A program made the position numbers and the translations under genes. Below, one piece after another: positions 1-12,900 of a DNA stretch of 64,000 nt. The notes beneath the pieces were generated by a model. That model did not search any database. It was not told the origin of the DNA and saw nothing but the letters and a program-made list of their open reading frames with translations. The stretch covers positions 248,001-312,000 of the forward strand of contig JADNRV010000030.1 of the NCBI GenBank assembly GCA_015499995.1. Reading direction: 5' to 3'. This DNA comes from Flammula alnicola. Its lineage: Eukaryota; Basidiomycota; Agaricomycetes; Agaricales; Strophariaceae. The stretch's first letter is position 1. The number at the start of each line of letters is the position of its first letter.

Positions 1-462
1 CATCTCGCTATTACGGCCACTTACCTCACTGAAGAAAGTTGGCGATGGCTTTTGCTGGGAAATGGATCCGAAGGACCTCCTTTTCGCCACCTGGAAAGTC
101 TGGCTTTGCACGAGCTCGAATCGTTGTCTGGAGAAGTTCCATGCGGATTTAACGACGCTTTGCTCCTCCAATATTCTGTGCAGTCAAACGTAGTACTGCA
201 GAGACTTTCTCTTCGTCGATGCACGCTCCCTGTGAATGGATCAGCCCTCCTTCATGTATTTACCAACGCCATTGAAAGAGATCCGACAACCTCATATAGG
301 CTGAAAATCGATTCCTCTTGCACGGGGGTTACAGAAGATCATATTAAAGCGCTCGCGGCAGTTGGTGTCATAGTAATCAACCATAGAGTTGATGAAGTAG
401 AGGAACATGAATGGTGGTTTCAGGGCCACCAAATCGACGCATCAGACTCGCATGTATATTAA
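1..462 (+). CDS. F-box/LRR-type protein, C-terminal fragment
   Basis: The frame is open from the first base of the window to a TAA at 460-462, giving about 153 residues of a protein that starts to the left. The visible part has leucine-spaced segments such as HLESLALHEL and LQRLSLRRC, followed by a short tail without further repeats. This resembles the degenerate LRR-like C-termini of agaric F-box proteins, and several such genes lie further along the window (33-44 kb). The F-box helix itself is not in view, so the assignment rests on texture and context only. No intron is needed within the visible part. Another leucine-rich solenoid protein is possible. Confidence 0.45.
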   Translation, partial: HLAITATYLTEESWRWLLLGNGSEGPPFRHLESLALHELESLSGEVPCGFNDALLLQYSVQSNVVLQRLSLRRCTLPVNGSALLHVFTNAIERDPTTSYRLKIDSSCTGVTEDHIKALAAVGVIVINHRVDEVEEHEWWFQGHQIDASDSHVY

Positions 463-2424
463 ACAATACTGTAGGCGTAGATAGATGCCTTATTGTACTC
501 AAGATATGAGGCTTTTCATCTCTAATTGGGCGCAGATCCATTTGTCGACCAGGTCGACAACGAGATTTAGAATGCCCTGGGGGAGGGTAAGAGCGGCGAC
601 GTAACAACTTTAGCCTCCATATCGAGAGTTGCCCAGGATGCTGTACAGCTGTGAGTCGATGGAGGGTCGGCGAAGAGTCTGGATGCTGAACAGTCTTCTG
701 ATGTTTGCGAGTTAACGTTCTTGAAGCACCAATCCTTCAGCGCCTTTCAGCGCTTCAGCATACAAAGCTACGAGTGGGCTGAGAAAGAGCCTGCTTGTGA
801 CATGCAATGTGCGCGTTAGGGGCCGGCGCTACCATAACGGCTGGTGATGCATTGATGAGCCTACGCGACAGGTTCTCAAGAGCTTTGGAGCTGAGCGCTG
901 AGCGCTGAGCACTGAGGGGCGTTATTCAAATTGCCAACCCAGCGAGTTTTCGAAACACGTGTGGATTATGTAATTTAAAGCGCATCCGTAGTCTCCTTAT
1001 TTCTTTTCGTCATGCTCCATCATCTGCGTTTTTCGCCTCTTCATCGTTAACATTGAATATTGAATATTGAGCCATTACCTCGTCGACGCCCAGGACTGTC
1101 AAAAACGCCGACGGATTACCAATTCACGATATTGCTTTAAATAAGCTACACGGGCGAAAAAAATCTTGTGGACTCCAACCAACATCGCGCGCATGAACTA
1201 CCCTTGAGGGACTATGTATGTTGGCCCGAACCGTAAATTCTGAGCCTTGGTCTGCTCTACCGCTTCCTTTATGCGTGTTTCGAGGGCCATTCTAGACGGT
1301 TACATGTATCTCATGCGTTTGTCGACTGTCGGAAGATCTGCGTTGAACAAGCTTTGGTACCGGGTTTACGACAGGACGTGGCATGTCGAGAACTGCCCAG
1401 ACTTCAACCTGCAAATAAATCCTCCATCTTGCAAGCGTACGCGGAACATCTTTGAGTATGTATGTGACTTTCTCTGCTATCCCGCGGGCTTGGAGTTTTC
1501 ACACCTATCTGCTCTATGTGCCTTACTCCTGTCTCTCGTAGCGTCACATATCTCAGATGCCATCTTCATTTCGGAGTCTTAGCATCCAAATTGGACATCT
1601 TTCATGCATCTGAGGTCTTCCATGTAGTTTCATCTCGGTTCTGGTATTGGGAATCTTGAACTTGACATCACAAAGTCAAACGACTCGGTGATTGCACCTC
1701 CTTTGAAATACCGTCCGTCGGAGCCTTCTCGAACTTTGCCGGAGAGATGCTCTCAAATATCTTAGGTTCGCATGAAACATATAGATGGTCAGTGGCGATA
1801 TCAATCAATACAACGACAATGCTGACCACATAACTCAATTTTTCATGCTCACTCTTGGGGCCTGGCAGATGTGCGATGTGTAACTCTGCAGCCTTCTTGA
1901 TTTCACATCTATCGGCTAATAACCTCACGATGGGCTAACTACTGATTCTTTGAGAGGTCCTAGATCTCAGATCTCAACATCTTATCATATACATACGGTC
2001 TGAAGGTTTAAAACGCGTGTTGGACCGACTTATCTTCAGTTGGCCGTTGATGCTCGATATAAGTATCAGCAAGAGATGCAATAGGCTACCGGTGAAGCTG
2101 TTCCCGAGCTGCCGATTCGTATCTTATCTGCACCGCACATCTCACATTAATTAAACATGTCGCAACGGAGGGAAAATCATCTTGGAAAGCGGACGCCCAC
2201 CTCGGGGGCCCAGGAGAGCCATGCCTGAGCCCTCTGGCAATGGCATGATGCAAAAAGAGCACATATATGATATCGCGCCGATCCCGCAGTGGGACTTGGG
2301 CGGAGATTGGCAACTCAATTCTGAGATGCTATCGCGTCCAAGGGTATATATGTACGCAGGATTTCTTGGCGTTACTGGCACCGAAGGGGGGTCAATGGTG
2401 GGATGGGGCGCGGGCGCGTATAGG
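463..2424. other. Intergenic stretch without a recognisable gene
   Basis: Open frames here are short and have no recognisable domain. The only local structure seen is a short tandem run of the heptamer GCTGAGC near 889-917 and a doubled GAATATT near 1054-1070. Confidence 0.5.
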
Positions 2425-2430
2425 GAGGAA

Positions 2431-3348
2431 TATGACTGCCCAGGTGCACTTTTATTCCCACACGCGCGCGCGCGCGAGTTGTGTCTGTGTGTGCACCCGA
2501 GGTGGCCTCAACTCAAGTAAAACTACAATTCCATCAGGCTGCCAGCTCATCGGGACTCCCTATATTTATTAGTTGTAAATAGCTTTATCACCATTTGTTA
2601 ACCCAAAATGAAGTGAACGGAACCATTTTTGACAATGGTCAAACACTTTCCCACGGGTGCTACAATCTCTACCGAGAAAGCATTCGGGAGTTCAGGGGAG
2701 AAATTTGAAGGTGATTCTTTTGTAGCAATAATCTAAATTTCTTACAATTTGAGCTTAGTTACACTTTGAAGGCCTCATGCACCTCAAATCTAAAAGACTA
2801 TCATTAAGACCTGCTTAAGGTTCAACAAATATTAATATTATCTAAAAAAAATAGTCGTGGAAAGGTCTATTCTTTTATTTTCAAGGCCATTGTAGGTTGA
2901 CTGAAGGTTCAGAAATTTTGGATTTGAGTCAGCCTGGACAGTAGAGGCATGCATACACCAAAGTCTGAATGTAAAAATTAATCTGCTATTAAGAGGTCTT
3001 TAATATAAAACTTGTAAGAAATTTAAATTATTGCTATAATAGATTTGACGAAAGGATTGTCGCCTTCAAATTTCTCCATTGAACTCCCAAATGCTTTCTC
3101 GGTAGAGATTGTAGCACTCGTGGGAAAGTGTTTGACCATTGTCAAAAATGGTTCCGTTCACTTCATTTTGGGTTAACAAATGGTGATAAACGCTATTTAC
3201 AACTAATAAATATATGGAGGGAGGCCCAATGAGCTGACAGCCTGATGGAATTGTAGTTTTACTTGAGTTGAGGCCACCTCGGGTGCACACACAGACACAA
3301 CTCGCGCGCGCGCGCGTGTGGGAATAAAAGTGCACCTGGGCAGTCATA
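2431..3348. mobile_element. Foldback/MITE-like DNA element with ~280-bp terminal inverted repeats
   Basis: The left arm begins TATGACTGCCCAGGTGC at 2431 and is repeated as reverse complement ending at 3348. The arms match almost base for base for about 280 bp (2431-2710 against 3069-3348), with only a handful of differences, and weaker pairing continues inward to about 2750/3010. A six-base direct repeat GAGGAA lies immediately outside both ends (2425-2430 and 3349-3354) and looks like a target-site duplication. The ~300-bp centre is AT-rich with no coding capacity, so the element is non-autonomous. Long inverted arms recall Mutator-like or foldback elements, but six bases is short for Mutator, so the superfamily is left open. 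Confidence 0.85.
2461..2495 (+). repeat. Alternating purine-pyrimidine tract (CG)n/(TG)n in the left arm
   Basis: A run of CG dinucleotides is followed by TG-rich alternating sequence. The mirror copy lies at about 3284-3320 in the right arm, with one CG dinucleotide fewer. Alternating CG/TG of this length is a classic Z-DNA-prone sequence. Confidence 0.7.
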
Positions 3349-3354
3349 GAGGAA

Positions 3355-6300
3355 CAGATGGAATTTGGAAGGTGGGTCGTTGTCCACTCAAAAAATTTCC
3401 CGGGCGGTGGGCTGAAGTTACATGACAATTCCAGAGATCTGTCTCGCGGAGACCTTGCTCGTCCTACTTAACTGGATATACTTATTTATGCAGAAAGGGT
3501 GAGTGAGTCCTGTACTTGTCAATGGCAACTGCGGGCCGAAGATGGCGCTTACCACGGTCGACATGTAACCGTGCAGTGCAGCTCGGACCCAGTATGCGAG
3601 GGGCTTGGACAGGTGGGCGTTCCGAATCATGCACAAGTTCCGCCTGTCTGTAATTTACTAGCGCTGACGGACATTTCCGAGCCAACTTCAACGCACAATG
3701 CTACTACTTACATATGTGTGGCTAGATGCACTTTGTATCAATTGAATTCCAGAATAAATAAATTCAGAGAAGGAATCATCGACCCGAACTTCCACAGATA
3801 TTTAGTCGGTATGAGAATCTTGGAGTAGTATTTGTAATTGTGTAATTGAATACCTGGACAAATGATTTCATATGTAGGCCTATTGCATATGCTAGGAATC
3901 CTCAGTGTTACAGGAAAGGCAAGGCGTGAGCGCGGGGTGGTTGTACTACTTACATATATCTATTTATAGCATAGGTAAAAGTACGTTTGTTAAATGGCTA
4001 CTACGGAAAGTCAGACAAGCTTTTCGACGGCGATAAGGACGCTCAGCTGCGATAGTTATGTAGTAAATTCGTAAGGCATTCAGGGGAAGCGGAGGCCGCA
4101 CTTCACAGGCAGGGATAGGCAAGTGCTTCTCACATGTGCTGAAGCGCATCCGAGTCGCGGGGAAGTCATGATAAAAAGACCGCACACCTTACCCATTGAC
4201 GTCCGAGTCCGCCAAAACCTTGCCAGTGCAACCCTGAACATCTAAACATCCCCGCTTCCAAGGACCTGGACCGCGATGTTCCGTTCGAATTTTACGAGGT
4301 TCTATAGTATGTACTCAAGTGTCAATGGGCGGTGTGCACTGTGCACGCCTGTCAAAATGTCAATAGTCAACTGCCCCGCAAGTTCCACGGTGGTGAGAAA
4401 CGCGGGGAAATTGCAAGTTCGCGAATTCTATGTAATTGACCAACTGACCAATCGAGCAACCTTGAACTTGTTAATGAGCGGCTGAACGTCCGAACGCTGT
4501 GCTAGTATGATATGATATGATCCATCCGGATTTGCAGAATGTAATACGTAACAAGGTGTTTAAGAGGATCTCAAGGTAAGCATATTGAGTTTGTTGATCA
4601 AACCTCCTCGATTGACGTGGGCGTGGACGGGACAACTTAAATCAAAGCATATACTTAGGCCTCCTGTACGTATGTTAGACGGTGATAATGTACATATCAT
4701 ATGACATCGTATCGTGTCGCGTGAGATCGTATATACTCGAGTATGAGCTGTAGTTGCAGTTGTAATAGCACAGAATAGCACTGTCGGCACCATCCGAATC
4801 CTTCACGATCCTTAAGCTTGCAGCCTAAGTATAGCGAGGCTGCAGCCGAAACAGAAGCAACAGAAGCACTGGATCATCGTCGAGAATATATACATATTTT
4901 GGGGTGTTTCACAGGCTCAGGTTTAAAGAGATCCTACATCATGCACATACAGTACTTACTTATAATTATGGAATGAGAGGCCCGAACTTGAGCTTGAGTC
5001 CTAGATACATGTCATAGATGTCATAGATGCCGTAGATGCCGTACGTGAAATAAAGTGGACGTCGGCGGCGGCGGATTCAGCGGGGAATGCGAGGGGTGGG
5101 CTTTAAATACATGGTGGATCGAAATACATAGGCACACAGCGCCAGGATTTTGCAGTGGGGTCGATGTGTGGGGATTGAATTCGGGATTGTCGTCGATAAA
5201 GTACACAGAATCGCAGTTGCACTGGCAGTAAGTACAGCATGGCAGCTTGAGAGGGACGATCATCGGTCGGGAAGGAAGGAAATAGCCCATTCCACTGGCA
5301 AGGCGTTTGTTTTGTTTAGTTACTTACCTAGTTGACAGAGTATCAATATTATTAGAGTTACAACGCCATCGTGAACGGCTTCGCCGCATGTGCGTGCACA
5401 CTCCGGCGAAGGAGACGCGAACGAAAATCATGTCCGCGTCTTCTACTTGGAAAGAAACAGTTTTTCGAAATTGACGAAACGTCGAGTACGTGTGGCACTA
5501 CCGACGGACATGTCAGTGGACCCTCATGGACCCAGCGTCGGGTATTCCGCTCCCCCAGTCGCCGGAGGGATTCAGAGGGCGTCGCGGGCAAACTCGGATC
5601 CACGATGTTGTCTGTCCCTAGCTGTCCATAGTTGTCCCATACAGGCTCATACAGGTCCGTCGATCGTCGGCCAGGCGTCCCTTGGCATGCCCTGGAATTT
5701 CCATAGCGCGCTCGAGATTCGACGCGAGATTCGGGGACAGCAGGTTGACCTTGCTGGAGAACTTCAAATTGAAAACGCCCAGGAGCGGAGGGGACGTCGA
5801 CGTGTAGATATGGACATAAGTATGAGCTCTCAAGTCGTCTTCTACATATATTCATACGTATCCATAGGAATTATGTCCAGAGATACTTACAACTGGCCCC
5901 TGGGCTTGAGAGTTGACATTTCGAAAAAGAAATTTATGAAAGCGCTTGGCAGCCGACGATATGCCTTATATATACCGCGCTAAGCCCCTGCTCGGCGGGT
6001 ACGCAGTTAAGATTAAAGATATTGTACATATGCGTCATAACTTGATCATGAAAAAAAAAAGCGCGATGACGCATTGTCGCGTTTTCGCGCCGGGACGGCA
6101 CGCGCGGGTGTATATTGTAGAGCTCGTATATTGACGACTACATACTCTGGACCTGGACGACGCGAGTTTGCCCGCCGGCGCTGTGTGATATCGTGATATA
6201 CGTACGGTCGAGGGCCGCCCACGTTGGTCGGTCGGGTAGAATCGTGGCGGCAAGCAAGGGGAGGGTGTTCTAACTTTAAAGCAAATGCGTGCCTCGTGCC

Positions 6301-7427
6301 GCCGAGGCCGGATGAGCGCTAAAAGTATCTAGCTTGCGCGATTTCGCTTCGTAAATTCGACAGGCAGGCCCACCTCGGACAAGACAACCCTCGGGGGATC
6401 GGTACGCACACACAGGTGCGTGGTGTGGCCAGGCAACACACAAACAGCAGCAGGCTTATCGTACATACAATAATAATTGGTAACGTACACGTTTCCGGCG
6501 CGTTTTTTACTTCTTACGATCGCTGCAGATCGCTGCTCATAATCCCATGCTCGGCGAACTGGGAGGTGCACTATCCGCCCGGCTTTCATCGAATTCGATA
6601 TGGTATGTAGACTGAATAATGGTTCGAGATGGTTTCCCAGACGGGATGCAGGGCGGGCGTCCGCTGCGTTGCGTGCGTGCTTAGGCCTTGGGCTCGACTT
6701 AAAGTTATTGCCTGGCGAGTAATGACGATAGTTGCGAGGTTCAATTTCAAGTTGTAAATATCATGCATGGATATGAGTGTAAGTAGCAAGGAGATATATA
6801 TTGAAAGAAGGGGCCGATCGGCGTAGGTGACATAAGTATCGCAGGTAGCTCGTTTTGTCCAGACGAATCTAGACATGAGACTCGAGCTCGTTTATGCGGG
6901 CTTGGTTGTTTGCTTGGTTGCTACCGCATGCATATGACGCGATGCTTCGCTGCGCGGTAGAATTGCATACATAGAATGGAATGATTCTGAACAACAGATA
7001 TGTACACGCATATTTCGCGTGGGATGCTCGGAGGAGGGCCGAGCCTAGGATGTGTAAGGTAGGTATGTAGGCATGGGTGTGAATGTCAATGCGGGGTAGA
7101 GGTGTAGGTGTGCGCATAGAATGCTATTCCAGGATGACATGAGAGCACTCGGGGTACGTTGAAACTCTCGAGGGAAACTTGGGAAGGCAAGCAGAGGCAC
7201 CAGAGCGTGCGCGTGAATGTGATTTTCGCAAAAGGGCGAGCAGATCTTGATCTTGCCAGAAGGGAGATCCAGATCTGGGGAGACCGGAAGAAGTGGCGCC
7301 AAGGTCGGACCGGAGAATGAGAATCACTGCTAAATGCCTTTTCGCTCTTTCGCTTTCTTGCACTTTCTGTCCACTATCCTTGTCTTTCGCTTTAGCCACT
7401 TTTCCACTCCGCCAACCAGCAAGCAAG
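3355..7427. other. Gene-poor stretch with no supported gene
   Basis: About 4 kb in which both strands carry scattered frames of up to ~200 codons (for example 5390-5983 forward and 5358-5855 reverse, which overlap each other). None has recognisable domains or conserved splice structure. Short simple-sequence patches are seen, for example ATGATAT repeats near 4507-4520. The motif TACTTAC recurs (near 3705, 3949, 4953, 5322 and 5885). Nothing here is called a gene. Confidence 0.45.
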
Positions 7428-8392
7428 ATGAGCTTCTCCGTCGACGACCTCGTTTCGTCTCTCTCTTCAAGCCATATCGGCCAGGAAGCCATCGACCTCG
7501 CAGCGCTCCAGGTGCGTATCCTTCCTCTCCTTGGAAGACAAAGGAAATCCTGACTAACCCTTCTCAGGCGCAACTAGCAGAAACCCTCTTCGGCGAGCCC
7601 TCCGCTCCGTCCCCGCACCACCACCACCACCACGCCAGCCGCTCGTCGACGAACGGGCGCCAAATGCAGGTGCAGATCCCCACCCGCGGACGCGCGCAGC
7701 ACACGCAGCCGTGCAACACACCCACCGCCCGCACACCCTCGTCGAGCTTCAGTGCCCGCGGGAGCGGGTGGGGCAACGGCAGCGGGATGGAGTCTCGCCG
7801 CGCATCGTCGTCCTCGTCTGCGTCGTATTACGGAGACGACATGGAGGAAGACGAGCGGATGGTGGAAGAGCTGCTTATCCCTTCGTCGCCCATGCCCTCA
7901 GGCTCAGGCTCGAATTCCTCGCATTTCGCATCGTCGTCGTCTTCGTCGTCGAATTTCTCGTATCAATCATCCTCCTCTTCGTCATCATCGTCATATCCAT
8001 CACCCGCATCGTCATCCACGTTCCAAGCACCCCCGCCTACACCTTCCTCGCCCTATCCCTCCTCCGCATATCCCCCGTCCTCGTCCTCCATCTCCACCTC
8101 CAACTCCAACTGCCCCTCCTCGTATAACTACAACTACAACGACCCCTCCCCCTCCTCCCCCTCCAGCAACGCATCGCTATTCACCACCACCGACCCGTTT
8201 TACATCGCCCAACTCCAAGCATCGCAAGCGCCGCAGCAGCAGCAGTACTCGGGCTTCGCGCAGCACGGCCGCGCCGCCCCAGGCTCCCCGTTCGCGCTGC
8301 CTGCGGGCGCGGCGCAGTATCACCAGATGCCGTATCATGCGCAGGGGTGGGGCGATGTGCAGTTTAAGCCGTGTGCGGCGGCCGCGTTTTGA
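7428..8392 (+). CDS. Serine-rich low-complexity protein with a conserved agaric N-terminus
   Basis: Exon 1 (7428-7511) starts at an ATG and encodes 28 residues including FSVDDLVSSL and GQEAIDLAAL. A 56-nt intron (7512-7567, GTGCGT to CTCAG) keeps frame with exon 2 (7568-8392), giving about 302 residues. After the N-terminus comes a His run, then a long Ser-rich tract (runs of 5-10 Ser) with Pro, Tyr and Asn, and a Gln-rich segment near the end. The short N-terminal motif ending DLAALQAQLAETLFG is the only part that looks constrained. I recall similar N-termini in agaric hypothetical proteins but know no function. The composition suggests a largely disordered protein. The homopolymeric tracts use repeated TCG/TCC codons and look slippage-prone. 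Confidence 0.7.
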
Positions 8393-8804
8393 GCGGCGGG
8401 TTGGGTGTTGAGAGCGTAGGTAGGTAGGGTCGCGGGCGGAGGGCGGGGGCAGCGAGGTCGGGGCGCGTCGAGGTTGTACTTGGAAGCTCGTGTGTGAGGA
8501 AGGATGATTTAGGAGTCGGGATGACACGATGACGGGGTGTGAGGTAGAACGGAATGCCGCAGAAGGTGGCCGCCTGAGCCGCCCTCTCGTCTGGTGTGCG
8601 CACTGTGTTGGGCGTGTCTTGTATTTTTTTTTTTTTTCCGCATCTGGATCAGGATGTTTCGGGGTTTCCGCGGAGAAGGTTTGAGAAGGTCGACGAAGGA
8701 GAAAAAGGAGCAGGGGAAGCAGAGTTGGGAACAAGAAAGAACGTTGACGGCGGTGATTTCCAGCTGGGGACATTTGTTCGACATGTTCTGTGTGCCGACG
8801 ATCC

Positions 8805-9480
8805 CATCCATCCATCCACATCACACTGTTGTCGCCGTCAGTGCGACTTGGACACATACAATTTTTCGTGGTGTTCGCATCATCTATCTGTCCATCCATC
8901 CGTCTGCATGGCTGTCCGTCCGTCGATCTTTCTCTCCCTGTCGGTTTATCCACGCCATTCGCCGTCCTTGGTTCTATCCACGCCATCCCAGTCTCCATTC
9001 CGCGACATTCCATCCCATTCCATCCCATTCAATCCTATTCCTCCGCGCTTGTGGCTTTCGTACGGAATGCGCCGCGTTGCTTACTTATCCACCCACCCAC
9101 CTCTTCCTCTGCATCTTTGCATGCATGCCCGACTCCGAGGTCTATTTAGAGTATCAATCGCATTGATCCCGGCCGTCCTCCTTCTATCCACCGACATCCA
9201 ATCGACTCTGAAACTCGGCCGAACATGCAAGGCTCTCTCTGGTGTTCGCCGCTGTCAGTGGTGTGATTGGGTTGTGGTTCTGGGTTTTTTTTCTAGCATC
9301 ATCTGTCTCTCCATCCATCTGTCCATCCTTCGGTTCGGTCTGTCCACGCCATTCAATGTCATTCGCCATCCATTCCCTCTTCAATCGTATGATAGATATA
9401 CTGGTCCCATCCCATTCCATCCACCCTTCCTTGCGTTGCCACCTCACTCAGCTCTGCATGCCCGACTCCGAATCCCTTAT
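8805..9480. repeat. Imperfect tandem duplication in TCCATCC-rich sequence
   Basis: The stretch from about 8860 to 9155 (GTGTTCGC, then CATCATCTATCTGTCCATCC, later CCACGCCATTC, CCCATTCCATCC and GCATGCCCGACTCCGA) recurs with gaps from about 9240 to 9470 in the same order. The many open frames across it follow from its periodic composition and are not evidence of coding. Confidence 0.5.
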
Positions 9481-9828
9481 CCCTTGTCCCATGTATCATC
9501 ATCCTGATACTGATGGCGTCACACGTCGTCCCTCCGTCCTCCCTCCCCGCGTGGCAGTGTTACTTGGTCGCTCTTCGCGATCAGCCCCACCCGGGTCCCC
9601 TTCCATCTACTTACTTGGACTATGGAGAAATCTAGAAGAACGCGACATGCCGCGGCCGACGAGCCGACAAGCGCGAGTATGGTATATGCATAATGCGTCC
9701 GTATGTTATCATCTCATTCGAAGGCGTACCGTGCGTGGATGTGGACAAGTCGCACCTTCTCGATACATAGCCTCCTTTGGTTCGGGTTCGGGGATCTGCG
9801 CAGTGCGCAGTGCGCATTTGCTTGCTTG

Positions 9829-9925
9829 TGGGATACATACACGCGCAGGCTTGCGGGATACGTACACGCGCAGGCTTGCGGGGTTCTCGACTTCGACTTC
9901 GACTTCGACTTCGATATATCAAAGT
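9829..9925. repeat. Two 25-bp repeats followed by a (CGACTT)n hexamer run
   Basis: GGGATACATACACGCGCAGG with its CTTGC tail is repeated immediately with one substitution. It is followed by about four copies of CGACTT starting near 9888. Confidence 0.75.
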
Positions 9926-12900
9926 TATTTCGAGTCCCCTCCCTCGTCCCACCGACTCTCCAAGAAAAGATTCTCCCATCCCACCGTGTCGCGTTCTTGA
10001 AGTCTGTTTTGGTATCGGAAACGGGCGTTTTGAGGAGCTTCTCGTGTCTTCTCGTGTCTTCTTGCGTGTCTTGTCGTGCAATTGGGTCCGTGGCTTGGGA
10101 GTTGGGTCCCCCTTGGTAGGGTAGGAGGAGATGGTGGTAGTGATGGTGATGGGATTTATTTTGGGATTGGGAGGCATCTCGATTCTGGGATCTGCACCTC
10201 ACCCCGTCTTCGGGTTGAGGGTGGGGTGGGGTGGAGGTCTGGGGCCTAGTTGACGCTGCGGGCGGTGCGGGGGATTGACGCGGCTGAGGTGTGGCCAGAC
10301 ACGGTGGGCGGGAGGCACTACATACCGCATTACTCCGACCAAAAAAAGAAAGCGACGCCGACTCAGAACCTTAACTATCTTCAACCCTTATCACCCGCCC
10401 CTGTCCGCCCGTCATAGTGCTTTAATTTCGGCTCGCAAATTAAACCAACCTTGACGTTCGTTCGGCTGCCCCTACTTACACCCTACCCCGAGTGTAACTG
10501 TGTCCGGATGGGGTAGATTTCGCTGCCGGTGCTACTGTACCTACCTTCTTTCTTCACTAGCACTCTTCAAGTATCGTTTGCACGCCGCCTCCACTCCCGA
10601 TTTTGAACTTCTTTTCTGTCCTTTCCGTTTGTCTCTTTCTTTTCTTGCTTTTGAATGACTTTGCCTGCATACCGCTTGTTATGCGTTTCGCATTTCGGGA
10701 TATGGACCTTTTTTTTGTCCTTTGTACATACTTAGAATGTCATATACGCGCCCGCCTCCCAGCTCTCAATTTTCCCCTCTCCTCTCGTCACCTCGCATCT
10801 CCTCGGTCTGTCGAGGGATTTCATTTTTCCTTTTGTTTCCTTTCGATTGTCATCTCCACTACCCACATCTCCGTTCCACCTTCTTTTCTTTCTTTCTTTC
10901 TGAACCTTTTTCGTTTCTTGGTTTCAATGGCGCCGATTTCGCATCTTCTCAATTTCTCAATTTGTAGTGTAGTGTAGTGTACCGTCTTTCTCGAACGTTT
11001 CCGTTTTCCATTAGAGGCCACCTCTTGCATCCATGTTTGTACGTTTCATGTACATCTCCCACCTCGAGTCAAAAATGCAACCACTTCTCCTTTCCTTTCC
11101 CAAGTTGCGATTACGGTTACGGTATACATAGCACCCTGGCCAGACTCGGACTCGTGTTCGACGGCGGTTCTAAATCAGTATGTATTGACGATGACGGCTG
11201 CGAACTTGACGGAAGCTTAAGCTCGCCATATGCGGCCCCTTCCTTGTCCGGCAAGAGCGCTCATACAGATGCAATTAAGATTTGCGTGGGTTTTCGTGAG
11301 GACATACTTAGTTCACCAGTACATACTTAGCAGCAGAGGCAGCTGTAGAAGACTGAAGTGGGTCGGGCCGTGAGCTCTCCCGCTTGATCAAGTTTATCTG
11401 ATAGATAGATAGATAGATGTGCAGGTAAGTATACGGCGCAGATGTGGGCGTCGGCATGAGAGATCTGTGGCGGGGGGACGGTAATTAATAGAGTAGATTC
11501 CGCGGCCCAGGATACTTGGAGAAAGTTAATCTCTGTACTACTTATTTCAAGCTGTGATTAATTCTGGACAGGCGGAGGCGAAGAGATGGCTCAAGAATGG
11601 TATGCTCCGCAATGCGCATTAATATTCAAGCCCTGCTAGATCTATAAACCCCAGTGACTTGCGGTACGAAAAATCCCAGTCTCCGCAGGCGTACACGGTA
11701 TACGTAGTCGTCTGGACCAAGTTCTATCTGGCATGTATGTATCTGCGATTTTAGTACACATGAATCAGTGTGAACTCCAGATTCTAAACATAGAAAACGA
11801 CGCACGGGCTTGAATAGAGTGACTCTTCAGGTTGTTATCTTACTACATATGTATCTGCCTACAGTACTACGGCCCGGAACTGCGGCATGTATTTACTTAC
11901 ACCTGTACAGTAACTTCCCCCCTTCCACAGTCGACTCCAACTATGATATGATTCTTAATTCTTTCTCCCTCCAGACCGCGTCGGGATGTGCCCAGGCTGG
12001 AGTATAGCTAGCTCCTGTACCCACCCGCCGTCCGATTTCTCATGCGCTCCGTTCGTTTCTTGACTGAGAAGTTAGCCGTTGGCGAACGGCTTTTAAGGTT
12101 CCTCCGTTCCCAGTCACTCCGTTAACAGCGCTATGTATCAAACGTCAAGTTCGGATCCTACATACGCAGATGTCTTCCCATGACGGTCATCTCTTTCTCC
12201 CAAGCGAAGCACCCAGTCCGTGTGCCTACCCCACTGTACCTGCGGGCGCAGATCTCCATGCTCTCTATGATACTAGAGATGGAATATTTTCTGCAGGCCA
12301 AGTACGGTTAAACATGCCGCCTCATTCATTTCGGCATAAGTACGGATTGTATGTATACTTAGGTGCCTTCCCGCCAAATGCGCAACAGGCGCAGCATATG
12401 TATGTACTCTACGAACGACTTGCCAAAAATAGTGTTCTTGAGGTCATATGGTCTGTTGATTGTGCGATTCTATTTGTCGTATTTGTCGGGGTCTCTCCGA
12501 CTATAGCTACTACTCTACTTCTATTGGTAGTCCGGTACCTTTACCGTCCATTTGTTTTTTTATCCCTGACCAGACTCGTCGGGTTCGTCTTACCATGTAT
12601 ACGGAAGTCCTGGTCCTGGAGTAGGGTGAATTTCTTAAACAGTTTTGGAGCCCATGTAGTGGCTCCAACGCACCGTGAAATCCATTCAACCCAAAGCTCC
12701 GAAGGACGAGAAAAAACCCCGGCTACGGACAACTCTATAAACGGTTCGACCAAAGCCTCCATAACTAATATTGCGTCTCAAGAGCGATGTTGAGTGCATA
12801 AATGGGCTCGTGCCTGCAGAGAAAGGGAGACGAATCCTTGGCCTTTGTTAGACGTCATTCGCAGGCGCTTGTTTAGGCGCTTGGCCCGCATCTATCCGCT

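Noticed and set aside
5358..5983. Overlapping open frames of 165 (reverse) and 197 (forward) codons
   Set aside because: They overlap on opposite strands, have no recognisable motif, and lie in sequence without splice or codon signs of coding.
8594..10177. Several open frames of 180-300 codons on both strands
   Set aside because: They arise from TCCATCC-like periodic sequence lacking stops; frames overlap in several registers and the translations are repetitive without domains.
10603..10977. Apparent small membrane protein, 124 codons
   Set aside because: The DNA is a pyrimidine tract, so Phe/Leu/Ser-rich translation is expected by composition.
12170..12793. Forward 207-codon ORF with hydrophobic stretches
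   Set aside because: No recognisable family, no start-site or intron support, and hydrophobicity can come from T-rich DNA. Could be revisited with RNA data.
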